Of a DNA stretch of 64,000 nucleotides, positions 8,081 through 18,540 are shown piece by piece; the stretch's first letter is position 1; each line of letters starts with the position of its first letter. The position numbers and the translations under genes are program-made. Source of the DNA: Sporosarcina sp. Marseille-Q4063 (lineage in GTDB: Bacteria; Bacillota; Bacilli; Bacillales_A; Planococcaceae); the NCBI RefSeq assembly GCF_018309085.1, contig NZ_CP070502.1, positions 372,001 through 436,000 of the forward strand, written 5' to 3'. The notes under the pieces are model-generated. The model made no database searches. It was not told where the DNA came from and saw only the letters and a program-made list of their open reading frames with translations.

Positions 8081-9292
8081 TTAAGAACCTAGCAGTAAAT
8101 CTTCCGGATTTTCAATAAGCTCTTTAACCATTTTCAAAAATCCAACAGAATCTTTACCATCAATAACGCGGTGGTCATAAGAAAGTGCAACGTACATCAT
8201 TGGACGAATTTCGATATTATCACCAATGGCTACAGGACGTCGAACGATTGAGTGCATACCGAGTATACCCACTTGCGTACCATTTAAAATTGGCGTTGAC
8301 ATTAATGAACCGAATACGCCACCGTTCGTAATCGTAAACGATCCGCCAGTCATATCCGCAATTGTAAGCTTATTATCACGCGCTTTCAATGCTAGCTCAC
8401 GAATAGACCCTTCAATTTCAGCAAAGTTTTTACGATCTGCATCAACTACGTTCGGTACAACGAGTCCACCTTCAGTGGAAACAGCAATACCGATATCGTA
8501 GAAGTTTTTCAGAAGGATTTCGTCACCGTCAATTTCCGAGTTGACGTAAGGATATTTTTTAAGTGCAGCTACTACCGCTTTTGTGAAGAATGACATGAAA
8601 CCAAGACGCTGATCATATTGATCGAAAAACTCGTCTTTTTTACGTGAACGAAGTTCCATAACTTTAGTCATGTCAATTTCATTGAAAGTAGTAAGCATTG
8701 CAGTTGATTGTCTAACTTCTAATAGGCGTTTTGCAATCGTTTGACGACGACGAGTCATTTTCTCGCGTGTAATGCGACCATCATCCGCCGCTTCAACTTT
8801 TGCAGCAGGTGCTGCAGCTGGTTGTGCTTTTGGCGCAGACCCGTGTGCTTCGACATCTTGTACTTTGATGCGTCCCATTGGATCTACTGGACTAATTGCA
8901 GCAAGGTCGATTCCCTTTTCTCTTGCTAGCTTGCGTGCCGCTGGGCTTGCAAGTGTACGGTCTTCTACTCCAGATGCTTCTTCAACTGCAGGTGCTTCTT
9001 CTACTTTTCCTGCAGGTGTTGCTTCTGCTTTAGGAGCAGGTGCAGCAGGAGCTCCCGAACCTTCTCCGACGATTGCAATGACTTGACCTACTTCAACAGT
9101 GTCACCTTCAGCTGCAAGATGTTCTTGGACTATTCCTGCTTCTTCTGAAATGATTTCAACGTTTACTTTATCAGTTTCTAACTCAACGATAAATTCTCCG
9201 CGCTCTACATTTTCACCAGGTTGTTTAATCCATCGTGATATCGTTCCCTCTGTAATCGATTCTGCAAGTTCTGGTACAATAATTTCTGCCAC
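8081..9292 (-). CDS. odhB: 2-oxoglutarate dehydrogenase E2, dihydrolipoamide succinyltransferase
   Basis: This E2 core enzyme of the TCA-cycle 2-oxoglutarate dehydrogenase complex transfers the succinyl group from lipoate to CoA. The 403-aa protein shows a lipoyl domain with the modified Lys in ETDKVNVEI (near residue 43) and an Ala/Pro/Glu-rich hinge. A peripheral E3-binding domain ([15 protein letters not shown]) and a catalytic domain ending in SYDHRVIDG with the active-site His complete it. GTG at 9292 is preceded by AAGGAGG. It lies 28 bases after odhA, and the E3 gene is not in the window. Confidence 0.98.
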   Translation of the reverse strand: MAEIIVPELAESITEGTISRWIKQPGENVERGEFIVELETDKVNVEIISEEAGIVQEHLAAEGDTVEVGQVIAIVGEGSGAPAAPAPKAEATPAGKVEEAPAVEEASGVEDRTLASPAARKLAREKGIDLAAISPVDPMGRIKVQDVEAHGSAPKAQPAAAPAAKVEAADDGRITREKMTRRRQTIAKRLLEVRQSTAMLTTFNEIDMTKVMELRSRKKDEFFDQYDQRLGFMSFFTKAVVAALKKYPYVNSEIDGDEILLKNFYDIGIAVSTEGGLVVPNVVDADRKNFAEIEGSIRELALKARDNKLTIADMTGGSFTITNGGVFGSLMSTPILNGTQVGILGMHSIVRRPVAIGDNIEIRPMMYVALSYDHRVIDGKDSVGFLKMVKELIENPEDLLLGS

Positions 9293-9320
9293 TTTAATTT
9301 CCTCCTTAAGTCATTCCGCT

Positions 9321-12137
9321 TTAAGCTTTTAATGCTTCAGCAATAATACGTTTTTGTTCAATAGAATGGGACGCTCCGTCACCTTCGGATGGACTAGAAC
9401 GGTGAATTCGACCAACATATGAAACTTTCTTATTGCCCGCGATTTCCCCCACATATGGAGATGCATAGGACCATGACCCCATATTTTTCGGTTCTTCTTG
9501 AACCCAGACAAGTTCTTTTACTTTTGGATAACGAGCAACGATTTCACTGATTTTCTCAGATGGGAATGGATATAATTGTTCGACGCGAACAATATGCAAG
9601 TGATCGAAACCTTCCCCGTCTTTTACTTGTTCAGCCAAGTCAATCGCCATTTTACCGCTAGCAAATAAAATACGTTCAACTTTTGTTTTCTTTGTTCCTG
9701 TTCCGGGTTGTTCAAGAACAGTTTGGAAACTTCCTTCAGTTAAGTCAGTTACATCCGCTCCGACTAAAGGATGGCGAAGTAATGACTTTGGCGAAACAAT
9801 AACTAGAGGACGCATAGATGCTTCTCCAAGCATTTTCGCTTGCCTGCGTAAAATATGGAAGTAGTTTGCGGAACTTGATAAGTTTGCAACCGTCCAGTTA
9901 TTTTCAGCAGATAATTGTAAGAATCTTTCAAGTCGTGCACTTGTATGCTCAGGTCCCTGTCCTTCATGTGCATGTGGTAACAGTAATACCAGACCCGATT
10001 TTTGACCCCATTTCGATCTGCTTGCAGAGACGAATTGGTCGAACATGACTTGGGCCATATTTGCAAAGTCGCCATATTGCGCTTCCCAAATTGCAAGAGC
10101 CTTCTGGTTTTCCAAGTTATAACCAAATTCATATCCAACAATTGCAGCTTCCGTAAGTGGACTATTATTTACTGTGAATGATGCATTAGAACCCGAAATA
10201 TGATGTAAAGGAACTAATTCCTTACCAGTTTTTTCATCGTGTAATACCAAGTGACGCTGAGCAAACGTACCGCGTTGAACGTCTTGGCCCGATAGTCTAA
10301 TTGGGTTGCCATCTTGTAATATTGAACCAAAAGCAAGGGTTTCGGCATGCGCCCAATCAATTTTGTTTTTCCCTTTAAATGGTTCTTCACGTCTTTTTAA
10401 TATACGGACGAGTCTGCCAAAAACATCAAAATCCTGTGGGAATGCTAAAAGTTCTTCATTTAACGTTCGAAGTCTACCTTCTTCAACGCCAGTTTCCAAA
10501 TCTCTAGGATACCCAGCAAGTACTTCTTCTGGAATTTCCAGTGGACCTTGTTTTTTATCTTTTGAAGCCTGATGATCCCTGACAACATCGTGCGCTTTCT
10601 GCATGATTTTAAATACATCGGCGTCTAGTTTATCAACTTCTTCTTTGGTAACGATGTTTTCAGAAGCAAGTGTTGTGCCGTATATCTCCCGAACAGTCTT
10701 ATGTTGATGAACGGAATGATACATAACTGGGTTTGTTACAAGCGGTTCATCCATCTCGTTATGTCCATAGCGACGATATCCAAGTAAATCAATAACGATA
10801 TCTTTTCCGAACTTTTGTCTATATTCAAATGCGAATGATGCGACGGCTATTACAGATTCAGGGCAGTCGGCATTAACATGTATAACTGGAACTTCAAATC
10901 CTTTTGCTGGATCTGATGAGTAATGTGTGGACCTGGAATCATAATGCTCAGTCGTAAATCCAATCATGTTATTTGCAATAACATGCACTGATCCGCCCGT
11001 TCGGAATCCACGTACCCGGCTGTAGTTAAATGTCTCAGGAACGACACCTTGACCTGGGAATGCTGCATCTCCGTGCACAAGTACTGCATATGCAGAGTTC
11101 GTGTCTTGTTCTGGTAAACCGATATTATTTTTTTGTTCTTGAGCAGCTCTTGTTTGCCCAGTGACAACTGAATTGACTACTTCTAAATGCGATGGGTTAT
11201 ATGCCAAAAAGCGCTTCATTCCGGATTTTCCAGTATACGTTGCACCTAAGTGATAAACGACATCTCCGTACCATCCACGTGAAGTTTCCAAAGTGCCATC
11301 TTTCGGTATGAATGGTTCATCTGAAACGCCCGCAAATAATGCGAAAAACATTTCATACGGATTATTTAATACATGTGTAAGAACGTTTAAACGGCCCCGG
11401 TGTGCCATTCCGATAAGCATTTTGTCAGTTTTGTTTTCTTCAGAACGGCGAACAAGTTCATCGAAAAGAACGACAAGTGTATCCAGGCCTTCGATTGAAA
11501 AGCGCTTAGCTCCGACAAACGTACGGTGAATATACTTTTCGAATCCTTCAATTTTTGTAAGTCTTTCAAGTAATTCTTTTTTCTCTTCATTTGATAGATT
11601 TGCAGATACGTTACCGCTTTCAATATTTGATTGTATCCATTCACGTTCTTGTTCATCGATTACATGATCAAATTCAAAAGCAATTTTTCCAGTGTATAGA
11701 GATTTTAAGTAGTTGATTGCATCAAGTCCATTTTCAACAGTGCTCGGCACATTATTTAAAAATAGGGATGCAGGCATTTCTTCTAAATCGCTTTCAGTTA
11801 AATTATAATACGAAAGCTCAATACGAGTTGAATCAGTTGGACGATCCTTTAGCGGATAGATATCGGCTGCAAGATGTCCGTATGTACGGATTGCGTCCTG
11901 CAATTTGAAAGCTGCAATCACTTTACCAATATTACTTGCTGGTACAGCATCAGCCGCTGTAACGTGTTCCCCGTCTCTTTGGACTGGCGAACCAAAACGG
12001 CTAAACATTTCTGCAAGTTCAGGTTCGACCAATTCCGGGGACGACTTGAACAAATCATACATTTCCATTACATACCCAAGGTTCGGTCCCGTAAAAGCAT
12101 CGTAAGGGGATCGATGGGCATCTGAATTTTTCGACAT
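9321..12137 (-). CDS. odhA: 2-oxoglutarate dehydrogenase E1 component
   Basis: This thiamine-diphosphate decarboxylase (938 aa) is the first enzyme of the 2-oxoglutarate dehydrogenase complex. It has the SucA-type substrate motif GMAHRGRLNVL and the TPP/Mg motif from HGDAAFPGQG to NNMIGFTT. The C-terminal transketolase-like domain includes LPHAHEGQGPEHTS. The length matches the B. subtilis enzyme. The ATG at 12137 (MSKNSDAHRS) is preferred because GGAGG lies 9 bases upstream; the longer frame from 12155 runs through that ribosome site. It forms an operon with odhB. Confidence 0.98.
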   Translation of the reverse strand: MSKNSDAHRSPYDAFTGPNLGYVMEMYDLFKSSPELVEPELAEMFSRFGSPVQRDGEHVTAADAVPASNIGKVIAAFKLQDAIRTYGHLAADIYPLKDRPTDSTRIELSYYNLTESDLEEMPASLFLNNVPSTVENGLDAINYLKSLYTGKIAFEFDHVIDEQEREWIQSNIESGNVSANLSNEEKKELLERLTKIEGFEKYIHRTFVGAKRFSIEGLDTLVVLFDELVRRSEENKTDKMLIGMAHRGRLNVLTHVLNNPYEMFFALFAGVSDEPFIPKDGTLETSRGWYGDVVYHLGATYTGKSGMKRFLAYNPSHLEVVNSVVTGQTRAAQEQKNNIGLPEQDTNSAYAVLVHGDAAFPGQGVVPETFNYSRVRGFRTGGSVHVIANNMIGFTTEHYDSRSTHYSSDPAKGFEVPVIHVNADCPESVIAVASFAFEYRQKFGKDIVIDLLGYRRYGHNEMDEPLVTNPVMYHSVHQHKTVREIYGTTLASENIVTKEEVDKLDADVFKIMQKAHDVVRDHQASKDKKQGPLEIPEEVLAGYPRDLETGVEEGRLRTLNEELLAFPQDFDVFGRLVRILKRREEPFKGKNKIDWAHAETLAFGSILQDGNPIRLSGQDVQRGTFAQRHLVLHDEKTGKELVPLHHISGSNASFTVNNSPLTEAAIVGYEFGYNLENQKALAIWEAQYGDFANMAQVMFDQFVSASRSKWGQKSGLVLLLPHAHEGQGPEHTSARLERFLQLSAENNWTVANLSSSANYFHILRRQAKMLGEASMRPLVIVSPKSLLRHPLVGADVTDLTEGSFQTVLEQPGTGTKKTKVERILFASGKMAIDLAEQVKDGEGFDHLHIVRVEQLYPFPSEKISEIVARYPKVKELVWVQEEPKNMGSWSYASPYVGEIAGNKKVSYVGRIHRSSPSEGDGASHSIEQKRIIAEALKA

Positions 12138-12331
12138 GAACAATGACCTCCACATTTGCCAATGGCATATTGTGTTTTTTGATTATTTTTTTATCCTCGT
12201 TAATTTTACCATGCAAAGACTAGAACTTAAAGGGTTTCGCACAACAAATAGTCTTTTCTTTCGTAAAATTAATTTTATAGTTGATATCTAGGTAGAAATA
12301 GTGTTTTAGGCGTCATAAATCCAATTTTCTA

Positions 12332-13408
12332 CTAACTTCTTTGCGCCATAATTAAAGCAACCATCTCTTCTGGGGTTTTTGGCATTTCAGTTTTTAGCAT
12401 ATTACCAATTAAATAGTCTTTCTCTTTATTAAAATCAATTAGCTCTTCCGAAAATGGACGTAGTGAAATTTCTTCCTCCTCCAAGACACGAGCAGTTCCA
12501 ATCGATTTGAAAAATGCAGCGTTCAACAGTTGGTCTCCCCTGCTTTGGGCAGCAGAAAGCGGTATTAAGAGCATTGGAATTCGCAGTGCGAGCATTTCGA
12601 ATATCGCATTGGAACCCGCTCGCGATACTGCAAAATCTGACGCCGCCAACAAATGCGGCAAATCGTCAGTTACATATTCAAATTGTTTATACCCCGGGAA
12701 TTTCTCGAAAGATTTATCAAGATTTCCTTTACCGCATAGATGGATAATATCAAAAGTAGTCGTAATCGATTTCAGGTCTTTTCGAATGGCTTCGTTTAAT
12801 ACCGCCGAACCTTGACTACCGCCCATTACGATGATTACAGGTTTTTCCCCGTCCACTCCCGCGATTCGTAAACCCTCTTCTTTTACGCCCTGGAATAGTT
12901 CAGGTCGTATAATTGCTCCAGTACAAGTTGCTTTTCCTGTTGGAACATATTCCAGTGTTTGTTCAAATACCGTGAAAATATGATTTGAAAATGGCAATGA
13001 CATTTTATTGGCCAGCCCCGGCGTGACATCGGATTCATGTATAACTACAGGCACTTTAGCTACTCTTGCCGCTAAAACGACGGGTACGGAAACAAATCCG
13101 CCCTTAGAAAAAATAATTTCAGGTCTAAGCTTGCGAATAATCGAAAGTGCTTGAAAGAATCCAGCTCCTACTCGGAAAGGATCCGTGAAGTTTTTCATTG
13201 AAAAATAACGTCTTAACTTTCCGCTTTGAATTGCATGATAAGTAACGTCGGGCTGATTGTCTCCAATGAGTTCTTTTTCGATTCCGTCGTGGGAACCGAT
13301 ATAATGAATTTCATACCCGCGCTCATGAAACACGGGAATCAACGCTTCATTCACAGAAACATGCCCAGCGGTGCCACCGCCCGTTAGTAAAATAATCGGC
13401 CGTTTCAT
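12332..13408 (-). CDS. murG: MurG, lipid II-forming GlcNAc transferase (Staphylococcus-like type)
   Basis: This GT28 glycosyltransferase adds GlcNAc from UDP-GlcNAc to lipid I on the inner membrane face, giving lipid II. The 358-aa protein has the N-terminal glycine loop TGGGTAGHVSVN, the FSKGGFVSVPVV block, IHESDVTPGLANK and the C-terminal donor motif around SRAGSNAIFEML. It resembles the S. aureus enzyme (GGGTVGHVSVN) more than the usual GGTGGH form. The ATG at 13408 has GAGGTG 8 bases upstream. It is not in a division/cell-wall cluster, so it may be the only murG or a second copy. Confidence 0.9.
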   Translation of the reverse strand: MKRPIILLTGGGTAGHVSVNEALIPVFHERGYEIHYIGSHDGIEKELIGDNQPDVTYHAIQSGKLRRYFSMKNFTDPFRVGAGFFQALSIIRKLRPEIIFSKGGFVSVPVVLAARVAKVPVVIHESDVTPGLANKMSLPFSNHIFTVFEQTLEYVPTGKATCTGAIIRPELFQGVKEEGLRIAGVDGEKPVIIVMGGSQGSAVLNEAIRKDLKSITTTFDIIHLCGKGNLDKSFEKFPGYKQFEYVTDDLPHLLAASDFAVSRAGSNAIFEMLALRIPMLLIPLSAAQSRGDQLLNAAFFKSIGTARVLEEEEISLRPFSEELIDFNKEKDYLIGNMLKTEMPKTPEEMVALIMAQRS

Positions 13409-13523
13409 ATGGCCTTCACCTCTTCTATTATAAATATGTATTCTATATGATTGAACAACCCTTATTATAGCAAAGAATTCATGGTACACTACTAACTAAT
13501 CGTCAAGTAAAGGGTGGAGATTT

Positions 13524-14870
13524 ATGAACAATGCTTTAACTTTAAGAAATAAGCCATGGAAGATGGCGAAAATTATCATGCCGATTCTAATTACACAGGT
13601 CGCCATGTATATGATTACGTTCTTCGATATACTTATGACTGGACGATATGATACATACCATCTTGCGGGCGTAACAATTGGTTCTTCCTTTTGGGTGCCG
13701 GTTTATACGGGGCTAGCTGGTATTTTGATGGCGCTAACGCCGATTATTGCCCAGCTTGTCGGAGCCCGTCAAAAAGAAGACGTACGACCAACCGTCCAAC
13801 AAGGACTATACGTGTCAGTAGCGCTTTCTGCAATTGTTTTTTTAGTTATACTATTCGCAGTTGCACCAATTTTAGAGGCGATGCCGCTTGAAGAACAAGT
13901 CCGTACAGTAGCATCTGATTATTTAAAAGGAATGAGCTTCGGGTTACTTCCTTTATTCGCTTACACAGTCATGCGTTCTTTCTTTGATGCATTGGGAGCA
14001 ACTCGTGTGTCAATGTCGGTTATTCTGTTATCCGCCCCGATTAATGTTTTATTAAACTATTTATTGATCTACGGGCATTGGGGTTTTCCTGAACTGGGTG
14101 GTGCGGGAGCCGGTTATGCTTCTGCCATAACTTATTGGCTTGTGTTCTTCATTGCGTGTGCGATTGCATGGGGATGGGGACCGTTCGTTGACTATAAGCT
14201 ATTCGTTCAATGGGGAAAAATCTCTTTTGCCAAATGGAAGGAAATTCTATTTATCGGCGTGCCAATCGGGATTTCCATTTTCGTTGAAATCAGTATTTTC
14301 TCCGCAGTTACATTGTTAATGGCGAATTATTCTACAGCCGTCATTTCAGCACACCAAATTGCGCTTAATTTCACTTCGCTTTTGTATATGATTCCGTTGA
14401 GCATTTCAATCGGAACGACTATTTTAGTCGGACAAGAAGTTGGCGCCGGACGGATGCGGGACGCGAAACACTACAGTTATCTCAGTGTCGGACTTGCTAT
14501 TTTATTTAGTTTTATATCAATTACAATATTACTGTTATTCAGGGAGCAGATTGCTTCAATTTACACAAACGATATTAATATCGTAAAATTGTCGGTGCAT
14601 TTCTTTATATACGCTGCGATTTTCCAACTTTCCGATGCGATTCAAGCACCGGTCCAAGGAGCGCTCAGAGGATACAAAGATGTGAACGTTACATTCATAA
14701 TGGCAATCGTTTCATATTGGGTTATAGGTTTACCAGTCGGCTATGTGATGGCAACTTATACGGAGCTTGGACCATATGGATATTGGATTGGTCTCATTAC
14801 TGGCTTAACTGTAGGGGCAATAACACTCGCGATCAGATTGCGTTTTATTCAAAACAAGAAATTTGCTTAA
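13524..14870 (+). CDS. MATE family multidrug/cation antiporter
   Basis: The protein (448 aa) has 12 predicted membrane segments in two homologous halves and the family motifs near TGRYDTYHLAGVTIGSS and SAHQIALNFTSL. NorM-like MATE transporters export cationic drugs or metabolites using a Na+ or H+ gradient; the substrate here is unknown. GGTGGAG precedes the ATG. It is transcribed divergently from murG across about 115 bases and ends at a bidirectional terminator shared with the germination operon. Confidence 0.92.
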   Translation: MNNALTLRNKPWKMAKIIMPILITQVAMYMITFFDILMTGRYDTYHLAGVTIGSSFWVPVYTGLAGILMALTPIIAQLVGARQKEDVRPTVQQGLYVSVALSAIVFLVILFAVAPILEAMPLEEQVRTVASDYLKGMSFGLLPLFAYTVMRSFFDALGATRVSMSVILLSAPINVLLNYLLIYGHWGFPELGGAGAGYASAITYWLVFFIACAIAWGWGPFVDYKLFVQWGKISFAKWKEILFIGVPIGISIFVEISIFSAVTLLMANYSTAVISAHQIALNFTSLLYMIPLSISIGTTILVGQEVGAGRMRDAKHYSYLSVGLAILFSFISITILLLFREQIASIYTNDINIVKLSVHFFIYAAIFQLSDAIQAPVQGALRGYKDVNVTFIMAIVSYWVIGLPVGYVMATYTELGPYGYWIGLITGLTVGAITLAIRLRFIQNKKFA

Positions 14871-14874
14871 CAAT

Positions 14875-14909
14875 AAAAATCCCGTTCCGGCTTACTGGAA
14901 CGGGATTTT
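14875..14909. terminator. bidirectional terminator between the MATE gene and the ger operon
   Basis: A 13-bp stem AAAATCCCGTTCC and its complement close an 8-base loop, with A and T tracts on the two sides. It serves both converging units. Confidence 0.9.
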
Positions 14910-14912
14910 ACA

Positions 14913-15995
14913 TTAATTTAATATTCCAGATCGAGTGATTTCGGCTTCTACTTTAACGTTAATATCCATTTCTGAAAATGTGTCTTGCCATTTCCCTTTT
15001 TCCCAAAGTTCTCGATGAAATGCGCGCACGTTTTGTCCGAATCCTATGGAGTCGCTCTTTGCTTCTTGCAATTTTTTTATTACCTTATTAAAATCAGTTG
15101 TTAGCTGTTCGCTTAGAAATTTATTAAGTTTATTGACCAAAGCTGTATTATCCAAATTATCATGTGGAAATTCCTCAACACCGAATTTTATTTTATAAGT
15201 CGCTTCAATTTTATCGTTTGTTATTTTCCATTTCTTTTTCTTTTTGACGTGTTCTACAGTAATTGGATATTCCACGCCATTCTCTTCCCATAAATAAGTA
15301 AACTGAGCGTATTTCTTCTTTTTTCCTTTTTTCATCATCAATGTCATAATTAGTGACTCTTTTGCATCAAGGTAATGACCTGAAAATTGTCTATCGCTGA
15401 ACAATGCAACTCCTGACACTTCTGGAAGCTTAGTGTGTTCTGATATCCGAATGGACGGAAGTGCAAAGTCAATCGATTTATCAAACATAGTATTTCCAAT
15501 ACTTTGTAAGTCGAAATCAGGTATATATGAAAATTTTATGGCCGTTTCAATAATTCCTTTGTAATAATCCGGTGCATTAATCGGCAACGTTTCTGCCTTG
15601 TCAAATAGTTCTTTCATCTCTCCTTCAACGACTGCCATTCGTCCACTCAATTGATGCCTCGGTGTCCTGTAAAAAACATCGATATAGTTATATAGATCTT
15701 CTTTTGCAGTTTCAGCAGAAATAAGAAAAACTTCAAGCTGGGCAATATCGAGCATTTCATCGGTATGCATGAAAGCGTTATTTCGTGCTTCCCTTAACGA
15801 TACACCATGACCTTCTGTCGTTGAGTATATGATTTTTTCTTGTTCAGCTGACGGAAATGAGAAATGCACTGTGATTTTTCCGGTTTCCCCTTCAATCCCG
15901 GCAAGCGGTACCATCGTCAAGTCTTGATATAATACTTCATCCCAACAACCCGATAGCAGAAGACTTACCAAAACGACGACTATTATTTTTCTCAT
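14913..15995 (-). CDS. Ger(x)C family spore germination lipoprotein
   Basis: This is the C subunit of a GerA-type nutrient germinant receptor in the spore inner membrane. The 360-aa protein has a lipoprotein signal with lipobox LLSGC (Cys 17). It continues WDEVLYQDLTMVPLAGIE, close to the family's usual W(D/N)xxE opening, and runs through the three-domain GerAC fold to the C-terminus. ATG overlaps the B-subunit stop by 4 bases. Which germinant it serves (GerA, GerB or GerK type) cannot be told from sequence. Confidence 0.92.
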   Translation of the reverse strand: MRKIIVVVLVSLLLSGCWDEVLYQDLTMVPLAGIEGETGKITVHFSFPSAEQEKIIYSTTEGHGVSLREARNNAFMHTDEMLDIAQLEVFLISAETAKEDLYNYIDVFYRTPRHQLSGRMAVVEGEMKELFDKAETLPINAPDYYKGIIETAIKFSYIPDFDLQSIGNTMFDKSIDFALPSIRISEHTKLPEVSGVALFSDRQFSGHYLDAKESLIMTLMMKKGKKKKYAQFTYLWEENGVEYPITVEHVKKKKKWKITNDKIEATYKIKFGVEEFPHDNLDNTALVNKLNKFLSEQLTTDFNKVIKKLQEAKSDSIGFGQNVRAFHRELWEKGKWQDTFSEMDINVKVEAEITRSGILN

Positions 15996-17011
15996 GCAGT
16001 CTTTCTCCTATTCACTAATATGATGATGACTGGCAAGAAGATAGCAAAGATTAGATGTACATAGATTGTAGAAGCCTGTATTTTTTCCGTCACCTCTTTT
16101 GATAGTGATAGAAACGGAAGAAGAAAGAGCAATAGATGAAAAATGATAACCGTTCTTTTTCGCTTTGCTTTGTAATGTGTTTTGTGTACAAATAAAGCAG
16201 TAAATGAAAAAAGGATTACGGTAATGATGCTCCACGTCATCCAAATATAGATGAAGAACAGGTCTAATCTTTGTACAAATGTGACTTCTTGAGATTTTAA
16301 AATATACATTAACGGTTCGGGAATAAGGTTAAAATCTTCGAGCGTGAAATAAAGCATACAAACAGCTAATGTAAAAAAGAAAAAACTAAACCAAATAAGT
16401 TGATAAACGAATAAGGGCCAACCTTTTACTTTCAAATTTTTGTCGACAAACGGACGGAAAATCAAGAACAATTCGATTCCAATAAACGTAAATTGTGTTT
16501 GCAACATTCCTTTAAACAATTCCGGTGTCGTTGCTTCACCTAAAGGGACAAGATAAGTCCATTCAAACTCAGGCCAAGCCATTAGCAGAAAGAACATAAA
16601 TACCGGAATCATCGGGATTAAAACCACACTAATATTCACGGATGTTTCCGGTTTACTCAAGTTTGCATATAAAGAGACCAGAACCATGACGCCGATGACG
16701 ACGAATTGAGGCGTTTTGGGAAACGCCCAAACAGCAAGTGAATAATCGATATAAGATAGGAAAGACACAGTAATATAAAGCCAATAACTGATATAAAGCC
16801 ATGAAGTGATTTTTCCTAGTTTAAACCGTTGATAATAGCGTTCATAAAAAAGGAGGATTGCATAATGTAATATTCCAGCGCCGATAAATAGGAGCGAAGC
16901 GTCTCTCCCAGCAGTTTCAATGAGAGGCGCTTGAAATGTAATAAAAACAGCGCCAGTTTGCGCGATGAAAAGGAAAAGGAAAAACTGAGTTCGCGAAAAA
17001 TTGACATTCAC
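15992..17011 (-). CDS. GerAB/GerKB family germination permease subunit
   Basis: This is the B subunit of the germinant receptor, a 339-aa protein with ten predicted membrane helices in the amino-acid transporter fold that binds the nutrient germinant. It starts at GTG with GGTGA upstream. The start overlaps the A-subunit stop (GTGA) and its own stop overlaps the C-subunit start (ATGA). The three subunits are thus translationally coupled. Confidence 0.92.
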   Translation of the reverse strand: MNVNFSRTQFFLFLFIAQTGAVFITFQAPLIETAGRDASLLFIGAGILHYAILLFYERYYQRFKLGKITSWLYISYWLYITVSFLSYIDYSLAVWAFPKTPQFVVIGVMVLVSLYANLSKPETSVNISVVLIPMIPVFMFFLLMAWPEFEWTYLVPLGEATTPELFKGMLQTQFTFIGIELFLIFRPFVDKNLKVKGWPLFVYQLIWFSFFFFTLAVCMLYFTLEDFNLIPEPLMYILKSQEVTFVQRLDLFFIYIWMTWSIITVILFSFTALFVHKTHYKAKRKRTVIIFHLLLFLLPFLSLSKEVTEKIQASTIYVHLIFAIFLPVIIILVNRRKTA

Positions 17012-18438
17012 GATTTTTCACCTTCCCTCTTTTCCCCATGTGTAAAAGATTTTTCCTGCGGAGCAGGTTTAATAAATGGTAATCGGACAAAAATCTTCTT
17101 GAAACGAGGAGGATCGAACGGCACAATTGGCGAAAAATAAGGTTGTTTCAAAGACTCTAAATTCATCAAGTGAATAAAAAGTACAAGTGAACCAAGAACA
17201 ATCCCAAAAAAACCGAACAGTGATGCGGCAATCATAAAGGGAAATCGTAATATACGAATTGTTGTGTTCATCTCAACAGATGGCACGACAAAACTTGAAA
17301 TGGCTGTCATTGCTACAACAATAACCATCAAATTAGAAACAAGTCCTGCACTTACTATGGCGTCCCCGATGACAAGTCCGCCGACAATCCCAATCGTCTG
17401 TCCAATTGGAGTCGGCAATCGTATCGATGCTTCCCTGATTAGTTCAATAAATAATTCCAACAAAAGCGCTTCAAAGATCGGTCGATATGGAATTTCTTCG
17501 ATCGCAACTTTCACCTTCAAACTGAATTCCATAGGCAATATTTCAGAATGAAAACCGATTACCGCAATATAAAAAGCCGGCAGGAACATCGCAGTTATAA
17601 AACTTAACAGTCTTACAATACGGTAAAATGATCCAACAAGAACCCGTCCGTTAAAATCATCTGGTGATTGATAAAACGTAAAAAAGGTAATAGGCGCGAT
17701 AAGGCATGTCGGTGTATTATCTACAAACATCCCTATTTTCCCTTCAAGAAGATTTGCTGCAACACGGTCTGGTCTTTCTGTATTCAATAACTGCGGAAAA
17801 GGAGACCAAACGTTTCCTTCCAAATAGTCTTCTAGTTGCCCAGCACTGTTTATCACTTGTGTGTTAATACCTTCTAATGTCGTTTTAACATCCGTCACAA
17901 CATCTGCGTCAGCTAATGATTCGATGTAAAAATAGTTAACTGTGGATTTCGATAACTCGCCGATTGTGAGTGTTTGTACAACAAGGTCCGGAATTTTTAA
18001 ACGTTTACGAATTAGCGACATATTCTTATCGAATCCTTCAACAAATCCTTCATGAGAACCGCGAATGACATGTTCATTATCAGGTTCTTCGGGAGCTCTT
18101 ACTGCAAAACTGGGAACGTTTACAGTTAACATCATGTTTGTATTCAAAAAAATTACAACAGCAGAACCTGCGCACACCTTTTCTATGAGAGTAGAAATAG
18201 TGAAAGGATGAATCGTCGAAACCGGTGTATCGCCCCAGTTTGGAAGTCCAGCCAATTCACGCTTACGAATGATGTCGAGCTGCTCATTTACCTGACCGCC
18301 TTCAGTCATTACTTTAAAGTAAACAACAATTGCCGCTCCCTTTTCCCACTCCATTTCCTCAACAAAAAGATCAACCGTATTATGAAAACGTTCTTTTATG
18401 TATAAAATTAAACTACTTGCCGAAAGTGTCTCTGTCAT
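17008..18438 (-). CDS. GerAA/GerKA family germination protein
   Basis: This is the A subunit of the germinant receptor (476 aa). It has a large N-terminal cytoplasmic domain (about residues 1-250) followed by about five membrane segments, including the conserved block IEEIPYRPIFEALLLEL. The region RLPTPIGQTIGIVGGLVIGD also matches the family. The ATG at 18438 follows GGGGTGAG; the longer frame from 18480 has no ribosome site. It is the first gene of the tricistron. Such operons are normally made in the forespore under sigma-G, and a possible CATAATA -10 element lies at 18523-18517. Confidence 0.93.
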   Translation of the reverse strand: MTETLSASSLILYIKERFHNTVDLFVEEMEWEKGAAIVVYFKVMTEGGQVNEQLDIIRKRELAGLPNWGDTPVSTIHPFTISTLIEKVCAGSAVVIFLNTNMMLTVNVPSFAVRAPEEPDNEHVIRGSHEGFVEGFDKNMSLIRKRLKIPDLVVQTLTIGELSKSTVNYFYIESLADADVVTDVKTTLEGINTQVINSAGQLEDYLEGNVWSPFPQLLNTERPDRVAANLLEGKIGMFVDNTPTCLIAPITFFTFYQSPDDFNGRVLVGSFYRIVRLLSFITAMFLPAFYIAVIGFHSEILPMEFSLKVKVAIEEIPYRPIFEALLLELFIELIREASIRLPTPIGQTIGIVGGLVIGDAIVSAGLVSNLMVIVVAMTAISSFVVPSVEMNTTIRILRFPFMIAASLFGFFGIVLGSLVLFIHLMNLESLKQPYFSPIVPFDPPRFKKIFVRLPFIKPAPQEKSFTHGEKREGEKS

Positions 18439-18508
18439 GATCTCACCCCATGCTAAGAGTATGCGCACTGAAAGCTTCATCTAAACGTAAAATATCGGAA
18501 GGCGTTAG

Positions 18509-18523
18509 CATAATAGTATTATG
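18509..18523. promoter_or_regulatory. 15-bp perfect palindrome upstream of the ger operon
   Basis: CATAATA and TATTATG flank a single central base. On the minus strand the left half reads CATAATA, matching the sigma-G -10 consensus CATAnTA about 75 bases before the gerA-type start. No good sigma-G -35 is seen at the expected distance. It could be part of a sporulation promoter or an operator. Confidence 0.35.
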
Positions 18524-18540
18524 TAATCTTGGTTATATTT

